From assembly GCA_022559845.1 (NCBI GenBank), contig CM040125.1, positions 326,995,829 through 327,059,828 of the forward strand: a stretch of 64,000 nucleotides of DNA, in the 5' to 3' direction. Position 1 is the first letter of the stretch. The number at the start of each line of letters is the position of its first letter. Positions 1 through 9,097 of this stretch are shown here, piece after piece. Source of the DNA: Amorphophallus konjac (taxonomy: Eukaryota > Streptophyta > Magnoliopsida > Alismatales > Araceae). Below the pieces are notes generated by a model. It saw nothing but the letters and a program-made list of their open reading frames with translations, had not been told where the DNA came from and made no database searches. The position numbers were made by a program, and so were the translations under genes.

Positions 1-1400
1 TCCGACTGCTGGGACGGCGGTACCCGGGCATCTCCTTGCTACGGCAGCTAGCTGGGACGCTGCTGATGGGTTTCCAATCGATGTCTGGGAGCGACGGTCG
101 TCGAAGCTATCCCGACGTATTTTACCGGGATTAACCGGTGGATTGATCTGCTGGCCTGTTCTCAGATCAGAAATGTACGCCTCCACGAAAAGAATTTCTA
201 CGCCCAGATCTGGTGTCGGATCGAGACAAAATTGGTACCGATGGATAGAGGACTCAAAGAGCTACAACATATAATTATTTCAGATCCATCCAGTAGGCGG
301 ATTAAAAATGAAAATGACTGTTCCCAAGGTTTTTTTACTGACTCAGATTACAAACAGTCAGGACAAAGCAGATTTTGCTTGGAAATGAATTTTGACTGAC
401 ACACAAATGATGCATCTAGACTCTGAGAAAATTATGGGCGGAAGAGGGGGATGTGAGGAACACGTATGATTTTTTTGGGAATTTTTGGAGGTGGATAAGG
501 GGGCGGGAAAAATACCGAAACAAGACACTGTCCTGCAGATCTGTAAACTGGCAGATTGCTGGGGGGAAAACGTAATTACGGGAAAAATAGCAAATGAAGG
601 CAGAATGACACGAAATTTGAACTAGGGATGGGGGTGATAGGAAGAACAAACCCTCAAAATTTGGGGTCAAACAGATCTTTTGATTGGGAGATAAAATTTC
701 GGCCTCAGCTTGTTGTCCAGAGTTGGATAGAACTCCGACGAGGCGGTGGTGGTGGTGCGATGATGGCTCAATGGCGGCGGCGACGCCAAGCTTCTCACTC
801 AGAGAGGGGGTGATGGGGAGGCTTCACACGTCTGAAAATTCAGAGCTATCACATGTTGAGCTATGGTTTTGATGATAACTAAACTTAGTGTGTATTGCTA
901 TGGTTTTGATGCTAACTAAATGGTTAATTGTTCATATCGATTGGTTGAATATGATTGAGTTGAACATGTGCATTGAATGCTTCCTGTGCATACTTTTCAT
1001 GGAGCTTGGTTACATGATGCATTCATATTGGACAAATGCATATCTATTGATCTTGATCTTTAGTCAATCATGTTTTCAAAGTGTTCACTTGTATATGTGC
1101 ATGGCTAAATTGCTCTCATACTTTGCTCACTTGCATAGAAATAATTCTTCACCTTTAGCTTAAAGCTTTTATGGTTCAACTGTTTGTATGCACCTTGAAC
1201 ATGGGCTTTCATGTATGCATTTCATACATTTATCATATTGATTATTAAGATAAAGTTATAATCATTTTTATCATGGTTTTGTAGGTTAAATTCTTTGTAT
1301 AATCCCTCTAAGATCAAAGGAGCTTGATGCAACAAAGTTTGGAAGGGTTGCAATGGAGTTTGGGGGTGAAATCTTAAAGTCATGAATTTCACTGTAGCTA

Positions 1401-1447
1401 GGTCGACACTGTAGGTAGGTCGACACTGTAGGTAGGTCGACACTGTA
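1401..1447 (+). repeat. 17-bp tandem repeat with GTCGAC core
   Basis: Three direct copies of a 17-base unit containing GGTCGACACTGTA start at 1401, 1418 and 1435. More GGTCGACC motifs follow at about 1452-1550. The sister LTR near 49108-49205 also has clustered GGTCGACC motifs, so they are a family trait. Confidence 0.85.
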
Positions 1448-1789
1448 GCGCGGTCGACCGCCAGGCCAATCCCGGTCGACCGAAAATAACAGAATGCAAC
1501 GGTTCTGTTTCCTGCAGAGTTCCGGTCGACCTCCAGCCAATTCCGATCGACCGCTAGCCCCAATAATCCCAAAATGTTGACTTTTATCCGTCTCGTAAGG
1601 AGCATCTCCTCTTGGTATTGTTTAATCCCAAAGCCACCAAACCTTCCAGGTTTTGTGGATCTGGTTCTTGGGATGTCTATGGACCATTCAAAGTGTATAA
1701 AATACACACAAGAGGGTTAGAAACCCAATCTATCTAAGAGATCAAAGGGGAGATCAAAGGGGAGATCAAAGGGGAGGTCAAGGGGGAGA

Positions 1790-2210
1790 GCTATCAAAGG
1801 AAGAAGAAGGCTGCTGCAACCCTCCGTGAACAGTACTCCGTCCAGCAACTTCTTCATCCATCTGAAGGTATTCAAGCTCCATCTGAAGCCAGCAACCAAA
1901 GGGGAAGAGGAGAAGCAAGCAAACATCAAGGAGATCAAGAAAGCTATCAAAGGAAGAAGAAGGCTGCTGCAACCCTCCGTGAACAGTACTCCGTCCAACA
2001 ACTTCTTCATCCATCTGAAGGTATTCAAGCTCCATCTGAAGCCAGCAACCAAAGGGGAAGAGGAGAAGCAAGCAAACATCAAGGAGATCAAGAAAGCTAT
2101 CCAAGGAAGAAGAAGCTGTACTGTAGCCGTGAACAGTACCTCGTGGAAGATCTCCTCATCCCTACACAAGCCTTTCAAGCTCCATTCAAGCCATTCAAGT
2201 GAAGTAGGAA
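1790..2210 (+). repeat. 153-bp tandem repeat inside the solo LTR
   Basis: A 153-base unit beginning GCTATCAAAGGAAG starts at 1790, is repeated almost identically at 1943, and a third diverged partial copy starts at 2096. The unit is a multiple of three, so an open frame (1826-2320) runs through it; I regard that frame as incidental. Short AGATCAAAGGGG direct repeats lie just upstream (1740-1780). Confidence 0.9.
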
Positions 2211-2331
2211 GCATCGTTCCGAGCTCTACATCATACACTCAGTGGAAGCCAAATCAGGAGTCTTCTAAACTGTGCTTCTTTGTTTTTGTGTTTTGGGCCT
2301 TATATTTGTGCTCGTCATAAACTGAAGAACT

Positions 2332-2610
2332 TGTGTGTGTGTGTGGATCATTGTTGGATCCGTGGTCGTATGTGTGTGTGTATGTCGTATTTGATTCGTG
2401 TGTGCGTAGATCTTCCTAGATCTGTGTTTGTGTGTATCTGGATCTTTTTAGATCCGGTCTTTTTAGTGTGTGGAGTGCTGCATCTGTCGCAGTGTGTGTG
2501 TGTGTTTTGTTGATCCGCTTGTTGGATCGTGTTGGAGACCTCGTCTCCGTGTGTGTGTGTGTGTTGGGGTGCGTCCCCGTGTGTGTGTGGGCAGGCGTCG
2601 TCCTACGTGT
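2332..2610 (+). repeat. Interrupted GT-rich simple repeat
   Basis: Many short (GT)n blocks are separated by GATCC/TAGATC-containing spacers. The corresponding region of the Sirevirus LTR at 48519-48628 (opposite strand) is a pure (AC)55 run, so this is an interrupted version of the same LTR segment. Confidence 0.8.
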
Positions 2611-3599
2611 GTGGTTGGAGCGTCATCTTCATTTTGGGGATTTATCACCGAGTGAAGCCTCACCGAGTTTGGTGAGGGGTGGACGTAGGACTGCCGCCGT
2701 TGCATCCGAACCACCTTAAAAACCGTTGTGCTTTGTATTTTGAATTGTGTGGTTTGGTCCATTTCCTCTACCCCCATTCTACGTGAGTGATTAGTGTAAA
2801 CTGGTTGTTCGGATTTATCCACGTGTTTATTACTTAATTTCTACCATCATCATATAAACTTGATAAATCCAATTTTGTGTTTATAGATTTGAATCTCTTA
2901 AGTAGCATTCTATCACATATTTTATAAAAGACCAAAAGTTTTCTTAAAATTTGTAATCACCCAATTCACCCCCCTCTTGGGTGTCATTGATCGCGGGACT
3001 TCATCACAGTCCAAGGGAGAGAGAGGGTGCCCTTGGGTAAATTGAGCAACAAATGGGATTTTTCTTCATTAATTGCTAAGGAATTCACAAAATACATGGG
3101 TTATATAGAAATGGAAAAAAGACATAAACTACCCTCAGATCTAGGGTTAGGGAGGGGTAAACTAGGGATAGGATAATTAATCCCCCATGTGGTCAAATGA
3201 CTAAATTAAATAAAATACAACATGAATAAACTATATTAAAGGGGGGAGCATCTTGGACTTTGCTTGGTCCAAGTTTGAATTTTCTTCCACCTTGTCCCCC
3301 CTAGGTCCAAGTCCAATCTTGGACTTTGAACTAGCCCCACATGGGCCCTAGATCCTAGGTGGACCAATGGGAAAGAGGGTGGGGGCCCTGCTGGACCTAC
3401 TGACATTTTGCATAGAAACCCAAAGGCCTTTTTGTAAAGAAACCCAAAGATTTCTAATGACTAACCCTTTGGCTTATAATGCCTTACAATTGCAAATCCA
3501 ATTAGCCAAGGATGTAAATGTAAACAAAAGGACACAAATGTAAAAAAAATGTTAGTGCCCGGTGTTGATTCCCATCAATTCTCCCTGGGTGGGAAGAAC

Positions 3600-3935
3600 T
3601 CGACCCCGTCGAGTAAGGGGTGCGGCTACTCGTGTGGCTCCTGCGGATCTGTCACCGACCAGGTAACGCGGAGTATGCTCCACTCCAAGTAATCGTCACC
3701 TGCTCATCCCATATATATTTGATATGCACAGGCTACTGTGGGAATGAGGCTAGTGGTGGACACTCCGGGGTGGGATCACTCTCAAAGGAAGAAGATGGCT
3801 CAATGACTCACTAAGTATCACCGCTGGGTCCCTGTATGTGATTGGATCTGAGATATTGAGTAGAGCCGAACCCAAATTCCGACAAGTCTACAACGTACGC
3901 AGTAGACCCGACTTGCCTCACACTCGAAAGGGACT
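3600..3935 (-). pseudogene. A1 integrase C-terminus and chromodomain remnant
   Basis: Minus-strand translation near 3800-3930 gives AYVVDLSE followed by STLNISD and YRDPAVI. This is the end of a chromovirus integrase C-terminal domain as seen more cleanly in A2 (14786-15195). Nearer the LTR, poorly preserved codons of the chromodomain and a proline/serine tail continue to the purine tract. Stops and frame changes show it is not expressed as one product. It lies downstream of the end of the X frame. Confidence 0.65.
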
Positions 3936-4097
3936 GACATCGCGAGCTGACATGAGACTGACTATGCGACTCCTAATATGCTCGACACATGTATGTATAG
4001 ACTCGGAACAAAGAAAGAAAAAACACAAACTCACACAAGACACTAGACAAACCTACTGTTAGACCGACCCTTACATATGCAATGGTGGACCAGGACA

Positions 4098-5624
4098 TCA
4101 GAATGTGTGCCATGCATACACAAGATGCAACCAGATGTCAGTAGAATCATGGGCTCCCAGATATCCCAAAAGGCACCACTCATGCGCTGACGGCCTTTTG
4201 GAATTGGGAGGTTTGGGTGGGCTAGGCGTGGAAGGTTTGGGTGGGCTAGGAGAGCCGGATTCTTCTACTTCCATACCCCAATGAACGGGCTCCTTGCGGA
4301 GTGTAGGTGGATTGGCCCGTAGGGTAGGGGTGTGATAGCGGACTCCCTCGAAGAAGTGGAGTAGATGTGGTGGGTCAAGGGGTTCACTAGGGAAGGGGTC
4401 GAAGGGATCAAAGAATGTATGACCCCTCGAGCTGGGTTCCCATAGGTCACGGTCCCATGTTTGGAATTCTTGAAGGTGTAAATGGTCACCTTCATGCATG
4501 AGGGTATATGGGACGGTGGCCTCATGTAGAAGGTATGGTTCCTCCCTCGGGAAAAAGGGAATGAAGTTTGGCTCGACCGACATGGGGAGGCATAAGAGAA
4601 TCTCCGTGGTGACACGACCCACGGTGCACACGGAGGTAATGGACCCTAAAGCTGGATGTGTGAAACTATGACGATTGGGTTGGTCAAAGCCTCGGGCCAA
4701 CATACACGTCAACTTCAATTGCCAATCTAATCCCTCAATAAGGTCACCCAATGTATCAACATGGTGACTAGACCGGAATGTGGTATGGAATGAGTTGACG
4801 GGAACTAATGGTAATGTGGGGTACATGGATGGGTGGAAAAAGGCTTTAGGGACTAAGCCTTGCTTGAGCCAGCTACGAAGTGGCTCTACAATGACAATCT
4901 CACCCTTAGTAAGTAGGTATGGCTCCGGCTGAAGTTTGAAGGGTGAAGGTTCTAGCACGACATCTCTCTCGGTTGGGGAAGGGACTTCCTCTATGATGGA
5001 GAGAGGACTTGGGGACTCCGTAGATAGCACCGGGTTCAGACTAACGGCTACTACCTCCTTAGGCTCGGGCAGGAGTCGTGCCCACATCCCATCTATCCGA
5101 TCCATCCGGTCCATAAACATTTACAAGAGATCGTCTAAGGTGCGGTTTGGACTAGGGGCATCTTGGTGGGTTTGTTTGTATTCAATTGGCCTAGTCTTGG
5201 GTCTAGGCTCGTCTACATGCGGGGCTCGCTGCCTCCGATTATGACCCACTTGGTTGGAGATGACTGGGTGGGGTCGGGTGGAGGTGACTGGGCCGGGTAG
5301 GTGGACCCTTCTAAGCTCGCCCTTCATCTCACGCCACGACTCGATAGGCCATTGCATGTTCATATCCCGCATGCATTCAACGCTCTCCCATTTCCAGGTG
5401 GCTTTGTGGCAAAGCCTCCCTTTGGCAAAACTAACTTCCACGGCTCCGGACATCGTGTAACACTCAAAATATTTATCCACAGTGGCTTCCCATTGTAGGT
5501 AGTCGCTCAGGACGTTGAAGCCATAAAAGTCCGGGACTTCGGGCCTACGGAGGTGGTGGGGTTGGGTTCCCCATCCTTGGGTGTGTCACCACCATTCATA
5601 TGACATGGGCTTTTGGGGATCCAT
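4098..5624 (-). pseudogene. A1 gag-X polyprotein, two nonsense codons from open
   Basis: One minus-strand frame runs from an ATG at 5624 (MDPQKPM, matching the MDS/MES start of sister copies) to 4098. About the first 170 codons are gag-like: DFYGF, DYLQWEA, DKYFECY, a KGRL helix, then W-REMKGELRRVHLP, the hallmark of the Ty3/gypsy gag domain. A low-complexity Pro/Arg linker follows, then X: LPLVPVNSFHTTFRS, HVDTL, SFTHPALGSITSVCTVG, GHTFFDPFDPF, ending AWHTF. The frame is broken only at 5586-5588 (TGA) and 5121-5123 (TAA, a CAA-to-TAA change by comparison with sister copies). The last codon before CPGPP is also a stop. X has no motif I can assign; no reverse transcriptase or protease residues are visible. 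Confidence 0.75.
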
Positions 5625-5907
5625 GGGACACGGGGAGCTATAGGATGGCCAAGCCGACACTTGGTGCAAGACAAACCGACAAGACACGACCCTAAAACAA
5701 CAATGTAAAGTTGGAATGCAGACTCGACTACAAACATAGACTGAACCAATATCTGGTACGTGGCGGAGGTATGATCCGAAGACCGAACTCACGCAAGTGT
5801 GTAACCTTCCCAATAGGCGTAACCTATCGTTCCGGGAACACCTTTTGATATACCAGGTAGAGGAATGCAAATGCAAACTTTGGACCGACTACCCTAGACT
5901 CGACTTA

Positions 5908-5920
5908 GCTCTGATACCAA
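5908..5920 (-). promoter_or_regulatory. A1 primer binding site (initiator tRNA-Met)
   Basis: The minus strand reads TTGGTATCAGAGC two bases inside the LTR end. This is complementary to the 3' end of plant initiator tRNA-Met, the usual primer for copia and many gypsy elements, and it fixes the element as minus strand. Confidence 0.9.
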
Positions 5921-5922
5921 TT

Positions 5923-7860
5923 TGATGCGGGACAGGACGCGAACTTGGGACAACAAGGGACTCTAGCTCGCGAAAGTCCCTAAGTGAGGGAAACGTGCGG
6001 ATGTGCGCGGTTGAGAAATCGATAATGAGTCTCGGGTATCGGCTTTTCCGGGTGCTCGGATTGAGTCACGGGACGGGTCACACTCACTCTCTCGCAGCGG
6101 TGATTGAAATAATATAACGAGAGTTATCTTATCACTCTAGCAGCGTCATTCAAAAATATACGAGTAAAGTAAATGCCAAGTGGGGAGCGGACACGATACC
6201 TCCACGCTCCGGGCATGGGGAAGATGACCCTGGTCAAGACTCATACTCCCGGTACACAGTAATTAAATAATTATAGCGGTAATTTTATGGCCCACTCCAC
6301 GCAGGGAGGTAAAGGGTGACAATAATAACCCGGGAATACCAAGCTTGGGTTGACGGGTAGCAATTTGGAACGCTCCCGGGCTGAAGAAGGGCTGCTGGTC
6401 CGGCTCGGTTCTGCGGGGCCTGCGGGACAGCAGGTGGGTCCGGCTGCTGGGATGACGGTACCCCGGCGTCTCCTTGCTGCGGCGGCTGGCTGGGACGCTA
6501 CTGATGGGTTTCCAATCGATGTCCGGGAGCGGCGGTCGCAGAAGCTATCCTGGCGTATTTTACCGGGATTAACCGGTGGACTGATCTGCTGGCCTATTCT
6601 CAGATCAGAAATGCGCGCCTTCATGAAAAGAATTTATTCGCCCAGATCCGGTGTCGGATCAAGGCAAAATTAGTACCTATGGATAGAGGACTCAAAGTTC
6701 TACAACATATAATTATTTCAGATCCATCCAATAGACGGATTAGAAATGAAAATGACTGTTTCCAAGGTTTTTTTACAGACTCGGATTACAGACAGTCATG
6801 ACAGAGCATATTTTTTCTGAACATGAATTTTGACCGACACAAAAATGATGGATCTAGACTCTGCGGAAATTATAGGCAGAAGAGGGGGATGTGAGGAACA
6901 CATATGATTTTTTTTGGAATTTTTGAAGGTGGATAAGGGGGCGAGAAAAATACCGAAACAAGACACTGTCCTGTAGATCTGCAAACTGGCAGATTGCTGG
7001 GGAGAAAGCTTAATTACGGGAAAAATAGCAAATGAAGGCGGAATGACACGGAATTTGAACTGGGGATGGGGGATGATAGGAAGAACAAACCCTCAAAATT
7101 TGGGGTTGAACAGATCTCCTGATTGGGAGATAAAAGTTTGGCCTTAGCTTACTATCCAGAGTTGGACAGAACTCCGACGAGGCGACAGTGTTGGTGCGAT
7201 GGCGGATCGATGGCGGCGGTGCTGAGCTTCTCACTCAAAGAGGGGGTAGTGGGGACGCTTCACTCCTCTGAAAATCGGAGCTATCACAGCTCCAAGAGGA
7301 AGAGAGGGTGCCCTTGGGCAAATTGAGCAACAAATGAGATTTTTCTTCATTAATTGCTAAAGAATTCACAAAATACATGGGTTATATAGAAATGGAAAAA
7401 AGACATAAACTACCCTCAGATCTAGGGTTAGGGAGGGGTAAACTAGGGATAGGATAATTAATCTCCCATGTGGTCAAATGACCAAATTAAATAAAATACA
7501 ACATGAATAAACTATATTAAAGGGGGGAGCATCTTAGACTTTGCTTGGTCCAAGTTTAAATTTTCTTCCACTTTGTCCCCCCTTGGTCTAAGTCCAATCT
7601 TGGACTTTGAGCTAGCCCCACATGGGCCCTAGATCCTAGGTGGACCAATGGGAAAGAAGGTGGGGGCCCTACTGGAGCTACTGACATTTTACATAGAAAC
7701 TCAAAGGCATTTTTGCAAAGAAACCCAAAGATTTCTAATGACTAACCCTTTGGCTTATAATGCCTTACAATTGCAAACCCACTTAGCCAAGGATATAAAT
7801 GTAAATAAAAGGACACAAATGTAAAAATAAAATGTTAGTGCCCGATGTTGATTCCCATCA
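5923..7860 (-). repeat. A1 5' LTR, intact (1938 bp)
   Basis: On the minus strand the repeat begins TGATGGGAATCAAC (7860) and ends GTCCCGCATCA (5923). U3 is about 470 bases, with a TATA box at 7381-7390. The transcribed R-U5 part is unusually long, about 1.4 kb. U5 holds a GC-rich palindrome (CCACGCTCCGGGCATGG, 6202-6218) and the block CCACTCCACGCAGGGAGG near 6292-6310. Both recur in the other A LTRs. This R-U5 belongs to subtype I, shared with A6 and the right LTR of A2. Confidence 0.88.
7381..7390 (-). promoter_or_regulatory. TATA box of A1 5' LTR
   Basis: The minus strand reads TCTATATAAC, at the same LTR position as the TATA elements of A3, A4/A5 and A6. A conserved AATGAAGAA block lies about 35 bases downstream, where transcription probably starts. 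Confidence 0.6.
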
Positions 7861-9097
7861 GTAAATTTCATCTTATCACATCATTTCATTTTGAGCTGGT
7901 GGACCGTTAATCCGGCATGGGTCCAGATTTGAATTGGCGTAGGTATTCTCCGGTGCAAGAGGTTCATGTGTGATCTGACGTTAGGCTCTGCTATCTTGAT
8001 CCAGTGTAGGCTTTACTGGCCTGATTCGATGTAGGGCTTTGCAAGCCTAATTCTGGTGCGAGAGTGTTGGCTCTCACATGATCCGACGCGGGGTTCGCTG
8101 GAGGTGATCCGGCGTGGGATTTTGAGTGATCCGGCGCACCCCGTCGCGATGCAATCTGGTGCCGGCTCAAGGCGACGGGCGCCGATTCAGGAGGGTGTTT
8201 TTTTCTTCTAAAGGGACCAAACCAAGGGTTTCCCCCCCTTTTATCCCGCACCCTTCTTCTTCCTTCTTTAGCCAGTGGGAAGCTCTGTCGTCGACCGGTG
8301 GCTGCCTCTGCCCCCCCTTTTCACGTCTCGAGCATCGTCTTGCCTTTGGTGAGCCCCGGGACCTACCTCACCGTCGTCACGTTCTCCTCTTCCAGCACTG
8401 GTAGAGGCCTTTTGGTCTTAACCTCCCCCCCTTCACCAATGTTCTTCGTGAGGACGGGGTCTCCGTTCTCCACTCTCAATTTTCTTATCTCTTCTTCGCC
8501 CCCTTTCTTGTTCCTTTGTTCGACGAAAGTTCACCGACGCCATCGCGGTGGTCCTTTGGGGACTCGGACAGCATCACGCCGTCGCCGTCTTCACCGAGCT
8601 CGTGCTCGGGTTCTATTCATCATCGTCGTCGTTCCTAGGGTGAACCCCGCGAGAAGAGAAGACGGCGCTTGGCCGTTATAGGGGGGCCAAATTGTTGCGA
8701 GGCGTTGTTTTAGGAGGGCGACTCTGAACTAGGGCTACCGCGCCATTCTTGGGTGACGCTGGAACGACCCAATCATGGCGCCGGATTAGGGCTACTGCGC
8801 TGATCCAAAGGGTGTCAGATTACATAACGGATGGGGCTTTGTCTTTCTTCTTGGCATTAGGGGCACCTCCTGTAGTAGGCCAGCCCTCGAGGTTCGATGT
8901 CCCCTAGAGAGCCTAGCTGGCATTTGCCATCGTGCACGCCCAACCTTTTAGGGGCCGTCTCGCTGTATGCGTGGACGAGCACCCCCTGAACCACCACCAG
9001 AGCCTCTGTCTAAGGGGAGGTTCTGTCAAAATTTTCTCAAATCCCATGTATTGATTCTACATCTTATGTATTCATTTTCTTCCCTTTTTCAGGTACA
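7861..9097 (+). other. 5' flank and probable leader of the PMD gene
   Basis: No coding feature was found. Between about 7950 and 8160 a degenerate repeat of roughly 35-45 bases recurs, built on TGATCCGGCG/TGATCCAGTG. From 8230 to 8660 the sequence is C/T-rich with CG-rich stretches. CCCTTTTTCAG ends at 9092, five bases before the ATG of the PMD frame, and looks like a 3' splice site, so a 5'-UTR intron probably ends there. Open frames here (for example 8298-8681) have no recognisable content. Confidence 0.5.

Larger units (their letters stand above)
854..3003 (+). mobile_element. Solo LTR of a Sirevirus (Ty1/copia) element
   Basis: A 2150-base block starts TGTTGAG, ends GGGACTTCA and is flanked by the 5-base duplication TCACA (849-853 and 3004-3008). 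It interrupts an LTR that is continuous in the sister copy at about 7270-7300. Both ends match, in reverse, the LTR at 47942-49504: the start through TTTTGATGATAAC and the end through CACCCAAGAGGGG. That other LTR is joined to a copia polymerase fragment and an envelope-like frame, which identifies the family. No interior remains, so this is the usual product of recombination between two LTRs. It carries several internal tandem repeats listed separately. Confidence 0.88.
1..3577 (-). repeat. A1 3' LTR, partial, split by a solo LTR
   Basis: Positions 1-853 and 3009-3577 align with about 6440-7860 of the intact A1 LTR. The first about 515 bases of the LTR lie left of the window. The LTR ends at 3577 in CCCATCA and is followed by GGGTGGGAAGAACT, the purine-tract side of the interior on the minus strand. 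The insertion at 854-3003 explains why this copy looks so long. Confidence 0.85.
1..7860 (-). mobile_element. A1: non-autonomous chromovirus-like LTR element, left end outside window
   Basis: Two copies of the same long LTR (1-3577, truncated by the window and interrupted; 5923-7860, complete) flank a 2.3 kb interior. Read on the minus strand the LTR begins TGATGGGAATC and ends GTCCCGCATCA, and a tRNA-iMet-type primer site follows it. The interior carries gag, the unknown X frame and integrase C-terminus/chromodomain scraps, but no reverse transcriptase, protease or integrase core could be found. It therefore cannot move by itself and presumably depended on an autonomous chromovirus. The two LTRs differ at many positions, so the insertion is not recent. 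The left target-site duplication lies outside the window; the right flank begins GTAAA. Confidence 0.85.

Noticed and set aside
888..1163. 91-codon Met/Leu/Cys-rich ORF
   Set aside because: AT-rich U3 of the solo LTR; hydrophobic composition follows base bias only.
1826..2320. 164-codon plus-strand ORF and its minus-strand shadows (1717-2238)
   Set aside because: The 153-base repeat is a multiple of three, which keeps any frame open; no family resemblance.
2280..2822. Several overlapping ORFs rich in Val/Cys or Thr/His on both strands
   Set aside because: They translate the GT-rich simple repeat of the solo LTR; no coding signal.
4098..5120. X as a diverged reverse transcriptase
   Set aside because: No YxDD or PF/LPQG-type motif and no RT-like order of conserved residues in any copy; an RT fragment should retain at least one.
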